This document shows, in pieces, positions 24,506 through 36,933 of a stretch of DNA of 64,000 nucleotides (positions are counted from its first letter, which is position 1; each line of letters starts with the position of its first letter). The stretch is from Tetmemena sp. SeJ-2015 (Eukaryota; Ciliophora; Spirotrichea; Sporadotrichida; Oxytrichidae). The DNA lies in NCBI GenBank assembly GCA_027382625.1, contig JAJKFJ010022403.1, positions 1 through 64,000 of the forward strand. The letters run 5' to 3'. The notes beneath the pieces were generated by a model. The model did no database searches. It saw only the letters and a list, made by a program, of their open reading frames with translations, and was not told the origin of the DNA. A program made the translations under genes and the position numbers.

Positions 24506-25656
24506 TTCTTTTTCTCATTTATCTCAATCTTGCCAAACACTAAAATTAAAAACTTAAGTTATAAGGAATTAAATTAGTATAAAAACATATTATTTTTATT
24601 TAATAAATCTCCATCATCATATCATAATACTGTAGCTGGAAATTTAATAGAAAAGAGAATAGTATTTAAATTAAAACGGCAGAATTTATAGGCAGTTGAA
24701 GTGTACCCAATTTGAATAATTATTGCACCATTTGATTCAGCAATGAATTCTAAGAACTTTATATCTATATAACTTTTGTGATAGAGAGGCGCAGTAAAGA
24801 ATTATAAACAAAACAAGCTGAGTAGAATCTGAGGTTCAAGATTGAAATAGTGCCCGCATCATATCTCGCTACTGAGAGGTGCTGTGGAGAAAATTAAACA
24901 ACAGACTAAAATTAATGCTTGATAAGCTATTGAACAAGCTGCAGATCAGGAGTTCAATCAGGAATTTCAACTGCCACCCTGTAAGCGCTCTGTTTATTAT
25001 TTTAAGGAATAATCGATTTTTATTAAATTCTATACTATAATGTTTATAATTTGGTGAAATCGTGCATGTAAGAATTTTCGTGATTGGAAAATTCATTAAA
25101 TTAATAAAAATTTCTGCAAAAAATGAGCAATAAGTTCTCTATAAAATAAATAGTAATTTTAATTCTATTTGCTTTAAATTAGAATATATTATAAGATTTA
25201 TATTTAAATAAGTTACCTCACGGTCCACAACCAGGTTAAAATAATAATTACTACTAACAAGATCAAAAGCCATAAGCATTCCAATCCAACCCCAAGAGTT
25301 ACTAAAAAGGTACAACTCCCTATTAACTTTCACTATTCATTGTCTAAACTATTGTGTAATTAAGTATATTTAGGGATTGAAAAAGCAGAAAATAAGCAAA
25401 ATTTAAACTTAGATTCTTAAAATTTTCCCACCCAAAATCAACTTAACTAAACTTCTCGAAATTTTTTTGAAGAACAGAAGCCTTAAATGAACCTAGGATT
25501 AAGTTTAGACCAAGATACTAACTTGAAATGCCACCAAGAGAAGCATAATTACAGAAAAGTTTACACTATTTAGTAATTAAAATTGTGCATAATTATTATA
25601 AATTAGGTACAATTAGATTTAATTTTAGCAATATACAAGAGTTAGAAGAAGATATA
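24506..25656. other. Intergenic region, no gene seen
   Basis: About 1.15 kb of AT-rich sequence between divergent genes. Short frames exist but lack coding character or a match. No RNA gene or repeat array was recognised. Confidence 0.4.
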
Positions 25657-28030
25657 ATGAGTATATAAGCAATAACTAAGAATCTTAGCATCGGCTTTGG
25701 AGGTCTAAATTCTTTCAGTGCGGGAAGAAGCGGCTTATACACTCTCGATATAGGAACTAATGTCGAGAGGCTCAGTCTAGTGCCTTATTTTACAAGAAAT
25801 ATCAAGCTTTCTTTTGGGCCCCCCTTCTACTAAGATTATCGATCCTCCCTCTAGTGGTAAGAGTACTAGATTTCTTAAACACTATTCTTAGGTGAGGACA
25901 GTGAGGATGAACTACCTAATAGCTTAGCAGTCGTAAATAATGATCAATCAAACATTAATCCGCTGCAAACTAACAAAGCAGCTGGGGATTAAACTAAACC
26001 CCCTCATGCTGTACATCCAACTTTCAACTTTGTAGTCGAGAAACTATTCGATCCTAATCATTTTCTCAAGTTGGTTGTAAGTAGTCATTTCATTCTAAGT
26101 ATTTATCGATTTATAGGAATCCCCTCTAGACTTTACCTCAAGGACTTTACTCAAAAAGTTAAAGCTAAACCGGTAGATTTAAAGTAGGAATTGTACTTAC
26201 AAATATCGAATCCAACTAGTCAGCTAAGAGAATTGTAGAAAGATTTGACTAGTACCTGAGACTTAACTCCTCTCTTGATCAGTAAGTTCATGTTTACTAT
26301 TATTGTTGAGAAAGAAATCAGCATCTTTATATTCAACTTGTAAGATGCTATTTAGTGGATGATTTTCTGAAATTAATTTGAATTAATAGAAAATTTAGGC
26401 CAGTATATGTTCAGACTTTCGTCTCAACCTATCAGACCTCAACCCCAACCCAGCCTTCTATTAACACCACCGCCTAACTGATAAGTTCTATAACTGGCTC
26501 AGTTACAGTAAATATCTCATCCCAAAAGCAAGCAGTGATAATCTACTACAAGAATGGCGCTCAGACTTTTTCTGTTTTTGAGCACCTTTCTCAAAATGAA
26601 GGCAAAATAGAAAACACTCAGAATAAGCTGCCTATCAAAGTAAGATCTTTCTAATTCCGTTCTAATTCACTCACTTACAATTTTCATAGATCTACTTAGC
26701 CTATGATAAGAGAATGCTAAAGAGTGAGGAATGGGCAGGAGTAGTGCTTAGAAATCTCCCACCTGACTGCACTCAGGAATAGCTAATTAAAAATCTCAAG
26801 AGGGATAAAGATGACTATACCATACTTAAAGCTGATCTTTATTTATATAATAAATGCTCCTTATATAATTGTTAGCATTATAATTATATTAAAGCTGATC
26901 CTCCTTAAACAATCCAGGGCTAAAGATGCTCTCTGCTGCATTTTAAGGATATTGAGTAGGCAGAAATATTTTGCAAGCAGTGGCATAACTTTTCCTTCAC
27001 AGAGACTAACTTCTTGAAAGCACATGTTCACCCTCTAAGCAACCCCATAAGACTCAAACCAGCTTAATCGATGCACCAAATCATTAAAAGTTAACATCAA
27101 AGATAGAAAAACTAGGAGGATAGCTAGCACAAGTCAAGTAAAGGCTTCGAAAAATAAGGAGCCACTGAGAATTATTAGCTCTCAAAGAATAATCTTGAAA
27201 GCCAAAATTACAGCTCGCAGAAAAATGATAAGCAGTAGTAATAGAGTAAAGAAATGACGAGTTTAAAGTCAAAATCAGAAGTGAAGTAAGCTCCTAAGCA
27301 GATGATATTCGAGCACATTCCTTAGTAACTGCCCTTGTTTGGAACTGCACTCGATACAGAGAGGAAAACAAAGCTTGTTGAATAAAGGGAAGCTGAATAA
27401 CCTTCCAAAAAGGTTTCGATTTGGAACTCTTATGAGAAGAAAGAAGTGAAAGTTAATGAAGTAAAAGTAAATGAGGAAAAACCTTCTATTCAACTAAACT
27501 TTAAGACTACTCATCATGAACAAGTCTCAGAAAAATAAAGCAAAGATTCAAATTTTCCAGTTCAAAACAATTAAAACTTGTACTAAAACTAAAACTCAAA
27601 ACAGGAGTAACCAAAATAGGATCAAGCTAACCATGCCAAGTTTAACAACCTAGATTCTTAAGTTAAGTAGGATGCCAATAATTTTAAAGCTGTAACTCAG
27701 CAATTATCACAGGACAAATTCACGTAAGAGTTGAAATAAGATTATGAAACTTTGAGAAAAACTAAGGAAGTCTCTCATGAATTTTCTAGATCGATTAGTT
27801 TTGAAAGTCAGTTAGCATGCTGATTCAGAAATACAAAAGCATTAAGAATTGCAAAGCTAAGAAAAATCTTAAAATGGTGCCGCTTTCCTTGTTCCCTAAA
27901 GTTAATAGTCCTAATCTCAAGGGCAAATAAATTTCATCTCTAATCTGTTACAGAGTTCCCAATAAAACGTTAAAAGCTATGAATTCAAATTCACTCAAGA
28001 TGAAGACGAGATCATGTTAAATTTATAATT
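25657..28030 (+). CDS. RRM-like protein with long Gln/Lys-rich tail
   Basis: ATG at 25657 opens MSIQAITKNLSIGFGGLNSF. A set of short introns follows (donor GTAAGAG near 25858, GTAAGTAG near 26078, acceptor near 26690). The segment 26690-27020 reads as an RRM-like fold: GVVLRNLPPDC, then, after removal of a 63 bp IES, KADPPQTIQGQRCSLLHFKD and IEQAEIFCKQW, typical of RNP2/RNP1 positions in a divergent RRM. The remainder is Q/K/S/N-rich to about 28020 (TQDEDEIMLN). The frame then runs into the next exon-like segment, so it may be the first half of one gene ending at 30124. Its role is likely nucleic-acid binding; the target is unknown. Confidence 0.6.
26826..26888 (+). other. IES, 63 bp, pointer TTAAAGCTGATC
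   Basis: A 12 bp perfect direct repeat at 26826-26837 and 26889-26900 flanks a spacer made almost entirely of A and T. Excision restores DDYTILKADPPQTIQG in the RRM-like domain. This is the longest pointer in the window. Confidence 0.88.
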
Positions 28031-28071
28031 GCATATTAAAATAATTAATTTCCTTTACTTATAATAAAATA

Positions 28072-30124
28072 ATGTTAGTGAAAGAGAAATAGGCTAGTTT
28101 TATGGAAGAAATAAAACGTTAGAATGAGAAAAAGATGATTGAGGATGCTCGAAAGTAAGCCGCAGAATAGGAAAGTCAGTAAAAGTAAGAAATCACTAAG
28201 AATCTAAACAATTTGAATGACACAAAAGAGTCCTCTCAGGAAGAATAACAATAATAAAATACCAATCATTCCATAACTAATAGTTAAAATGAATTCAAAG
28301 AATTAGGAGCATTATAAATTTCATTTAATTATCATAAATATAAGCTTTATCTTCTGCCTAAGAAATAGTTACTTTAAATTCTTAACTGAAAAGAGAGAAA
28401 ATCTAGATATATTGTGGTATTTATCTTAAGAAAAAGAGCATTTTTATTTACTTACCTTTTAGCTTTTTAGGGCTTCAGTAAAAAACATATTATCTAGATA
28501 ATTTAAATCATAACTAATTATAGTAGTCTCCGCTAACTGCAAGAATTAGTAAAGAATGACAATCTTTCTTAAAATATTAGAGCTACTTCAACAGCTAAAC
28601 CAGAATTATCCAAAAAGTAATTATTGGAAGAGACAAAGCGAAAACTTGAAGAGCTGAAAATGCAAAAAATGTTACAGTTAAAGAATGGAGGAGGTTAAGT
28701 AGATAAGTCTTCAATTGAATCAAAGGGTAAACAGAGTTAAGCAAACCAATTTAGAGTGAAAGTGATAGTGATGAAGATGATGAAGATGATTCATCCTCCT
28801 CAGGAAGCAGCGATGATGTAAATTATTAAATGATATTTAAATTGTATGTGCAATTTAAAGATGAGAGTAGTTATGAGGAAAGTGATGCCTCTGCCAAAGA
28901 TAAAACTCTTATAAGAAAGCTTTCAAAGGGAAAATCCCCACTTTAAAGTAAGAATAATAGAATGAAAGAAACTAAGAAGCGATAAAGGAAAACCATAGTT
29001 ACAAGTGATGAGGAGGAAGATGGAATTAGTCTTGATGAAAAAGATAGAAAGACCTAAAAGGTTTAGAAAAGGTAAAAGGCCGATAAGAAAATAGAAAGAT
29101 TACCCTTGCTGAATAGTGAAGGATAGGTAATCAAGAAGAAAAGAGGAAGGCCATCAAAGAAAGACCTCAAAGAGAAAGCTAAGGCTGAAAGAGCTCTATA
29201 ACGATAATTAAAGTAGGAATAGAGAAAGACTTCCTCTGCTTAGGAAAGACAATACAAAGATGATGGTATCATTCATTTTCCTAGCGAGTAAGTTTCAAAA
29301 GATTGTTATTTTTAATGCATAACTTAAATTTCTACAGGTTGAAACATGATAATTCAGAGTAAGAAGCAAACCTCACAGCACACAAAATAACTCTTCGGCT
29401 ACCTGCATAGAATTCGTCAAATAGCAACCTGCCCTAATTTTAACCTAATTAAAATCTAGGAGGAACGGATTAGGGCAATACAGGTTAGAGAAACCAATAT
29501 GATCAACTCTCTCAAGCTTTAGAGCTCGCTTTGAATTCCGAAGAGCCTAGCCAAAAGACAGATCCCAACATTATTCCAAACCTAAGCTTGAATTAGCATT
29601 AAGGTAATTAGATCCCCAAAAGAAGAGGAAGGCCTCCTAAGTAAGTTCAGCCTTAATTGTCTCAAGGATCCCTGTTGAATAACTTCCAGAGTTAATGAAA
29701 ATGCAAGGCTTTTTTGGGAGGGCCAGTCAAGACTGCAAAGCTCACTGAGGATTAAGATAATCTGCAACAGGTTACAAAGCTGTATGTAGTCCTTGACAAA
29801 TCATCTCTGAATTTGAACTCATCATAGCCTAACCACTCTGTAAATTACAACAATAGTAAAAGGGACTATGAAGAGGAAAACAATCAGATCAATTAAACAT
29901 GTAAAGCTGCTCTTAGAATAACTTCTTAAGAATCTTCAACAAACTCAAATGTCCCTTCTCATTAAGCCAAATTTCACCCCTCGCTCCTTTCAGATCCATA
30001 ATATTATGCTTCTGAAAACCTCTCAAAAAATAATCATCAAACTTCTCAAACTTATTCCAATTATCATCCCTCAAATTAATCCCACCTTTCTTCAAGTTCA
30101 AGCTACGGAAGGCGGAACTATTGA
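28072..30124 (+). CDS. AT-hook protein with acidic Ser/Asp tract
   Basis: The N-terminal part, from ATG 28072, is a charged coiled coil (FMEEIKRQNEKKMIEDARKQ). An acidic stretch (SDSDEDDEDDSSSSGSSDD, about 28758-28818) is followed by an intron ending at 28860 and a basic region. Two AT-hook cores are visible: KKKRGRPSKKD at about 29134-29166 and PKRRGRPPKQ at about 29613-29643. AT-hooks bind the minor groove of AT-rich DNA, so a chromatin or transcription role is likely. The tail is Q/N/S-rich and ends with TGA 30122-30124. Introns lie near 28383-28540 and 29288-29338. It may be continuous with the RRM-like gene upstream, which would combine RNA- and DNA-binding modules. Confidence 0.65.
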
Positions 30125-30597
30125 AAGATCAACTATCTATATCTACTTATAACTCTTCATTCTAAATGAAGAGAGTCTTGTAAATAAAACTAAAGCCTGT
30201 ACAGAATATCCTTAAAATCTTCTTATTCAAATAAACCTTAGAAGGTTTGGTTAGTTAATTTTTCTAAATTTTAATTAACATTTTTCTTGGAAGAAGATAC
30301 AACTAAGGTACGTCTGACTTTGATTAAAAAGACTAGAAGTTTTGCGTTTGATTAAAAAAAGCTTAGTTTATTAATAAATGTAATATATGGGATGGAAGAT
30401 ATTCAATAGAAAATTGTTGTTATTTCAAAAATAGAATTCCCCTTTTATGTAAAATGATCCTTAATTATAATTCTTTCATAATCATATTACAATAATTCAT
30501 GGACTCCAAGCAAAATTATTTTCCGTAAAATTTTATCCTTATATGATTAAATTAACCATCTCATCCTGCTTAAGTAAATTTCGGAGGAGTGCCATAA
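30125..30597. other. Intergenic region, no gene seen
   Basis: AT-rich, about 470 bp, between two plus-strand genes. No coding signal or repeat was found. Confidence 0.4.
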
Positions 30598-33500
30598 ATG
30601 CCACACAAGAACAACATCAACCCTAATCCAAACATAGTTGTAAATCTAAGAGGTACATTATGATTTTAAAAGGAACATTCCTCTTAAATTTATTAATTTA
30701 GCTATAATTTGCTAATTTTTCCATTTAGAGTGCAAGTATGACATTTTCAGAAGGATCTCGTAGGAATTCTTCAAATGGGAAACTCTTCTCTCTCAAGAAT
30801 ATTACGTGTCTATAAAAAAGCAGTCCACACTGGGTGTATTGGGAACCTCCTAAAATTACAATTCACTCTCTGGGAGAGAACCTGGAGATGGTTGTGATTC
30901 AGACTTAATATATTTATTACTTAATTAAAAAGTACAGACAGTCAGTAGCTAGCTGCAACTGCCACTAGTTCAACTCTAGCTGTTATGGATAAATAGCCTA
31001 TGAGCAAAGCAGTGAACCAGTCTACATAAGGCACACCAGCACTACCAAACAATCGAAGTAACCTCAGATCTAGTAAACGCTATCTCCCTAATTTTCAAAA
31101 CCCTGAAAACGCTAAGAGTTCAGCTCAAGAAGACAATCTCTAAAAATAGGGATTTTTAAAGTATTAATATGGTTTATAATTATTAGGAAATTAGAATCAG
31201 AGCATTGGAGCGGGAGCACAAAACGATAAGTAGCAAAACCCTCAAGCTACTACGATTTCTTATCAGTGGGATATTCTTTGGTTCGACCACGGAGGCCTGA
31301 CGCCTGAGTTCCTTTGCAGCATGTTACCTTGGCAAAGAGTAAATCATTTTCTTGGTAATATTTCATCCATCTATTCATTAAATGTAAACCCTTTAGAGTG
31401 GATATCTGATTATAGGTATGTTGTAGGTATGTATAACATAGCAAGGAAAAATACTCTCAGCATCCACTTGAAGCGTTTCCTCAAAGAATTCCCAAAGGAG
31501 TACAAATTTTCCCAAATACCTGGCTCTATCCTGCTGAGTTCTTCGAAATTAATGAATACTATATGCAAAAAGCAAACAAGAGATGCTTAATCAGTGTAAA
31601 TTTTTTCTTTTCTTTTTAAGAGAAAGCAGATGATATCAGATGGAGAAATGACTGAGGAACAGTCCCAGAAGGATCCAATCGTTTTATTCATTTGCAAACC
31701 TGAGGCTTCTTGCCAGGGTAAAGGCATATTTATCGTAAAGCGATTGGATGATATGAGACTTTAACTAAACTCGCAACTTCAAGCTCAACTTAAACAGTAC
31801 TAAGAATATCTACAAGCATAGGAGTACTATGATACCGCTCTTATGTATTCCTAGAAGACTACCAATCTGGCAAAAATTAATTTTTTGAGTGCTTAAATTT
31901 AAAATTAAACCTTCGTTAATCAGACGTAGGGAAATTCAAACTAAAATCCATTGAACTTCTCTGTGAACTAAGATCAATCTAAACTGCTAATAAGCGAATC
32001 CTTAGGGTTAGGGTGGTTAGGTTGTAGAGGCTCCACAAATAGTCGAGAAATAAAACACTTTTGTGATCCAGAAATATATGAAGCACCCTGCTTAATTAAC
32101 GGACATAAGTTTGACTTTAGAATCTATGTCTAATCACTAGTGTAATCGAGCCACTCTCTATTTATAATTAAAATTTAAATGAATGAGTAAGTATATTTAC
32201 ATGTTTAAAGATGGGTTGGTAAGACTGGCTAGTGAAAATACAATGTGAGCAAAAATATTAGGATATGTACACGCATCTTACAAACTATTCTCTTAACAAA
32301 AAGAATCAAAATTTTGATGGAAATAAACACAAACTGACACTATCAGAATGTCTCAAAGGAAGATTCAGCACTTCAAATTAGTTAAATGAATATTTAAACT
32401 AATATACTTCGAGTGTGAAAGGTACTTTTGCAAAGCAGTCTGAACAAATATGGCTTGAGATTGAAGATATTGTGATAAAGACAGTGATAACGATTCAACC
32501 TCAACTTTAGCACTATTACAGGAGTTCTCAACCCAAGGAACCAGATCTCATTCATAAAAATCTTCCTTTAAATACCTTATCTATGCTATGAGCTGCTTGG
32601 ATTTGATGTTATTTTAGACTATAAATTAAGGCCATGGCTACTTGAGGTGAACCATCTGCCAAGCTTTAATTCAGACACTCAAACTGACGAATAAGTATAA
32701 AAGATATAGTTTGATTTGTAATTTACACTAAATAATTGAATAAGTAAAGTATGAGCTGATTAGAGACGTATTTAAGATTCTACAAATGAGCATCGAGCAT
32801 AGAAAGCGAGTTCATAAAGAACTTAAAACTGAATAGATGAAGTAATCTTAGCAGCAAGGATGCTATAAACGTTTGACTGTGAAAGAGCATGTAGAAAGGG
32901 TCAGATTCGATCCATTCACAGTTGAAAAGCTAGATCCTCAAAACAAATTCAAGCTCATCTTTCCTAAGCCAGCTTCAGTTGAGGTGCAGGCGATACTGAT
33001 GGCTCCAGCTACGAAAAGTATCAAACTTATTAATTTAACATCTATAATATATCAAAGGAAGGCGAATGAAATATGGTAGATGACAACTGGCACCTTCAGA
33101 CATAAGTTCCCCAATCAAGCACAGCCCAAAGGATGAGAAGAAGAAAAAGAAGTCACTCAAATCAAGGCATAGGAAGCAGAGCTAGCAACTTCAGCAATAA
33201 ACACTAGAGTAGATATAAGAGACCCATGCCAAAGCTAATGAATGCAGTAAGATTAAAAATTAATTGCTGAATGAGAATAAAAGAGGCTTACGAAGATCAT
33301 CAAAATGTAGAGGAAAGCAATCAAAAGGACTAAACTGTTTTGGAAAAAGAAAGTCAAGATCTTTTTAATAAAATTGGCTAGGAGTTAAACTTAGAACTTA
33401 GTTTTAACTGGCTAACACTGATGATAACAGATAGAATATGATCGCATCTCCTCCAAATGATAAGTCAAATGATAAAATATTTGAAGGTTTATATTTCAAC

Positions 33501-33650
33501 TTTCTTTTGGAAAGATGCAAACTCTTAGCTCTGAAATCATTAGTCAAAGCAATTTAAGATTAACTTTTAGGGAGTTAAGACTAAATAAGTTATTAGGATA
33601 ATGATCAAAATTTACCCTTTTTCCTGCTTAAATTTCAACAAGCTTTCTGA
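30598..33650 (+). CDS. Tubulin tyrosine ligase-like (TTLL) enzyme
   Basis: TTLL enzymes add Glu or Gly chains to tubulin, mostly on ciliary axonemes. ATG 30598 starts MPHKNNINPNPNIVVNLRE, then intron, then CKYDIFRRISQEFF. The core follows the family order: DILWFDHGGLTPEF, LPWQRVNHF joined across an intron to GMYNIARKN, KFFPNTWLYPAEF, the ATP-grasp element FICKPEASCQGKGIFIV, INGHKFDFRIYV, LSIYMFKDGLVRLASE (after removal of a 35 bp IES), MYTHLTNYSLNKKN, and ELLGFDVILDYKLRPWLLEV with the Mg-binding VNHLPSF. An inserted low-complexity Q/N stretch separates two ATP-grasp blocks (31770-32030). The C-terminal extension is basic and coiled, ending at TGA near 33650. One-base slips occur near 31508, 32243 and 32588. 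Substrate type (Glu or Gly) cannot be told. Confidence 0.88.
32159..32193 (+). other. IES, 35 bp, pointer TATTTA
   Basis: TATTTA at 32159-32164 and 32194-32199 flanks an AT-rich insert. Excision joins EPLSI to YMFKDGLVRLASE, the invariant TTLL sequence. The insert carries TGA and no fitting GT-AG pair. Confidence 0.82.
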
Positions 33651-34397
33651 GTAGCAGCTGATTATCTTTATCTATCTGATCCTTTTTAACTAAAGATTAA
33701 TTTATTTTCAAAGGCGGAAAGAGGATTTCTATGTGCTTCAGTTTAAAGCATAAAATTTAAATGAAAAATATTGAGAGTAATTGCTTACAGCCAAGCTGAA
33801 TCTCATGTATCTTATGTTTATTTTCATTGAGTCTTATTCCGATTTCAGTTTCCGCATTCTTGGAGTGCTTAACTTTGCGATTAGCAATCTCATCTAATCT
33901 CTTTTTGTGTCTTTCCAAGAACCTGTATCCAAAATTAGGCAAGGTGAAGGAAAGCTAAAGTGTTTTGCGAGATGAACTCAGAAGAATTCAACTTTTATTT
34001 TTCTATGAATAATTGTTCTGCCTTAGACAGTTATGCTTACTTACTGTTCTCTATATTTCTATTGTATGATGTTGCTGCGATCAACAAAAAGTTCACTCAT
34101 TTTATTTATTTTCAATTTATTAAATTGCTTTTTTATTATTCCGATAAAAGTCCCCTCCCCTCCATTCATTCACTTCTGAAATAGAGCAAACTATTTTAAA
34201 GTGAGAAAGATAATTGCTAATAATTTGTTAGAGTAAGAAATAAAATTAAATTGCATTTGGATTTATTGGTGGTCGTTAGAAATGTAGACTTCCCTTATAA
34301 AAATTTTTTTTAAAAAAAATCAGGAGGGCCCTCTCTGTTTTATAATCAGCCGGGCTTCTCTCCTTACCGCTCCGCTTCAAGACATTCTGGGCAAGGT
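33651..34397. other. Intergenic region, no gene seen
   Basis: About 750 bp. Short frames on both strands lack support. A T8A8 stretch near 34305 resembles a minor version of the stutter seen elsewhere. A GGGCCC palindrome lies near 34328. Confidence 0.35.
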
Positions 34398-35238
34398 ATG
34401 ACTGCAACAACTCAGCAGCCTTTTTAAAATCTGAACCCACATTCCTTCTACAACTAAACTAACTACATGAGCAGCGGCAGTCTCCACAATCCAGGGAGAG
34501 AGTACTCAGGAACTCAGTCCACAGGCAATTTGCTCAACACTATTGCTAAAGTCCACTCAGCAGCCAATTTCAACAGACCCTCCAGCTTTGAAAGAAACCC
34601 TAACATAAAATTTTGATTCTAAATTGAAGTTGAATTCTATTTGATATCCTAGTTCTTAATTGGACTAGATTTTGAAGAGCCCTATATTGCAAAAAGCGAG
34701 ACTTCACGGCACTCAGCCAACAGTAAATGCATTCTAAACTGTGCCCTCTGCTATGTAGCCTGCGAATTTATTCACTTAATCACAAGGCATTCCTCAAAAT
34801 ATCACAATTCATAATACTCCTCTAACTAGCAAGTTACAACCAAATCTTACCTAACCTTATCAAACTAGTAAAGATCTTAATATATAATCATAAATTTGAA
34901 AATTATAATTTAGCAAATTAGAAATTTTATTTTATAAAATTATGGAATATTTTTAAATAAAAATTAATGAATAAAAGTAAATTATAGATTAAGTTATTTT
35001 AGATGCGCTATAGAATTCAAATTATAAAAATTCAGCCTTTGAAAATAGTTAGATAAGTCTTAATCCAGTTCTAGCTTAGACAATTGCAAAGCTTTAGCAA
35101 AGCACATTGAAAGCTAATAATACCAGAGGAGGATAAGCTAGCCAATAAAGCGCCTATCTTAATAAAATTACCAATCTAGAATAAAAGTCCAAATGCTAAA
35201 CCTCATTCTAAGCAAATTACTAAAATGGTTGTTTAAAT
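34398..35238 (+). CDS. Asn/Gln/Ser-rich hypothetical protein
   Basis: ATG 34398 opens MTATTQQPFQNLNPHSFYN and continues with low-complexity N/Q/S/P-rich sequence in at least three exon-like blocks (34398-34612, about 34660-34905, about 35000-35238) separated by AT-rich gaps. TAA/TAG Gln codons are frequent, as in other low-complexity genes here. No domain was recognised. The 3' end is uncertain because of a possible one-base slip. It converges on the SAMHD1-like gene with only about 25 bp between the proposed ends. Confidence 0.45.
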
Positions 35239-35264
35239 GAAGTCTTTGAAAAATTTGTAGTAAC

Positions 35265-36829
35265 TCATTAATCAATATTTATTTTCTTCTTAAAGAAGGT
35301 TTTAAAAGCCTTGTCTGCTGCCTCAATGTTTTTTGCATCTTTCACATACAATCTTATGTAGCTCTCTGAGAATTCATTAGGCATCAAAGTTATCCGGTTC
35401 GTCTGATAACTGTTCTCTGGAATCCTTTCCAAAAGATCCTACTGCAAAACCAAATCTTTCAAAGTTTCTTCACTGACTTAAGTTCCACTAGACTTTTAAA
35501 ACTGATCTTTGAGAGGTGTAGAGGCTCCAGACTATTTAGGCAAGGTTTTCTCATAAAACTGAACTCTCTCGACTGGATTTTGAACTCCTCTGCCGTAATT
35601 GATACTGAACTGATGCAAGCAAACATCATCGACTGTCAATGAAGGCTAGGATCCATCTGGACTTTAGCAGTTGATGATATCCTAAACGATGATCTTGTGC
35701 CTAATCTTGAGATAATCAGAAGTTGCTATTAACTTCTCACTACTCATTCTATACAAGTCTCTTTTAGATACTCTGTCCAGAATCAATTTAGCTTTGGCGA
35801 ATTCAGGCTTGTTTCTTCTCTCTTAGATGTACTTAATAAGAGGATCAGTAAAGTTAAAATACTTGTCAGAGTTAGTGAGATTTTCCAAAAATTTGTAATG
35901 AGAGTCTACCTCAACAAGAGCATCTACAAACATCAAAGATACAGCCTAACAAACCTTGTGGCAATAAACTTGCTTGAACATGTTGTATCTCTGCTAAAAG
36001 AGATCCTTCAGTTATGCACTATTCTTTATGTGATAGCAAATTTGGTTAGCTGAAACTTTGCTAGATAGATAAGTCTAGTGGGATCAAAGGTCTTGCGAGA
36101 GAGACCCAAGTTGTAAATGTCTCTTTAGATATAGTCAAACTTGTCAGCATCAATTGCATTCTTCTAATTGCTTACAAGATCAAAAAGCCACATCTTTGAA
36201 AGTCCTATGATGTTTTAAGCCTCTTTGTGATTCTCATTGCCCTTTATTAGCATCGAGATCATCTTAATATCACTATCTTCTATGTCTAAATGACTTTAGT
36301 CAATCAGTCTTTTCAACATCATTACACTCGCATCCTTGTACTCCCAATTCATACTTGAACTCATTCCACTCGCATATTCAGAGTTGTATCCTCTTTGAAG
36401 CAGCTCAAGCTGTGGAATCAGTATTCTATCGAATAAGTGAGAATAAATCCCTTAGCCAAGGTCATTGCACAAACCTGCAACCACTACATTTCTAAAGTCT
36501 CTGTTCTCAATCTCAAGTTCTCTTCTCTGCTGTTAAGTTTCTTTGAAGTGCTCCATCATAGTCTGAACCATGTATCCCACTCCAAGAGAGTGTTCAAATC
36601 TTGTGTGCACTGCTCCTGAGAAGACATGATAGACCGGCCCAAGCTACTTGATATCTCTAAGGCGTTAAAACTCTGGAGTATCAATAAACTGCCAAAACTC
36701 CTTGCTAAAGGAGATCATATTATGCACAGAGTCATTCACAAAGCGGTCAGTTTTTAGTCTGTAGAGTCTATCAGGCTCCGGAATATCGTTATAGGAGGAG
36801 TAACTCAAGTCTAACTAATTTTCACTCAT
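35265..36829 (-). CDS. SAMHD1-like HD-domain protein with altered active site
   Basis: The fold is that of SAMHD1-type dNTP triphosphohydrolases. From ATG 36829 the family blocks appear in order: DRFVNDSVHNMI, IDTPEFQRLRDIKQLG, VYHVFSGAVHTRFEHSLGVG, VAGLCNDLGQGIYSHLFD, VSNQKNAIDADKFDYIQRD, ICYHIKN, QRYNMFKQVYCHKV, VQDIINC, FSINYGRGVQNPVERVQFYE and a tail ending at TGA 35265-35267. The metal-binding His-Asp motif reads N-D, the following catalytic His reads Gln (TAA), and a later His position (human WTHEQ region) reads Lys. The first His (RFEHS) and the distal Asp (AIDADKFDY) are kept. It is therefore probably a catalytically dead or altered paralogue, assuming these are not base errors. One slip occurs near 36065. 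The region is otherwise full length. Confidence 0.88.
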
Positions 36830-36933
36830 TCTCTCTATTTCTGAATTATATACTTTAAATTTCTTTCCAAAGATACCCTCCCTAAATATTCAAATTTCTT
36901 CTCACACTTTAATCCTGATCATGTTATTTTGAG
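36830..36933. promoter_or_regulatory. Shared divergent promoter region
   Basis: About 100 bp of AT-rich DNA separates the starts of the SAMHD1-like gene (-) and the B-box gene (+), so both promoters must lie here or overlap the 5' exons. No specific element was recognised. Confidence 0.35.

Noticed and set aside
31999..32020. TTAGGGTTAGGG, like a vertebrate-type telomere repeat
   Set aside because: Only two units, inside the TTLL coding region. Hypotrich telomeres are expected to be G4T4-type, so chance similarity is most likely.
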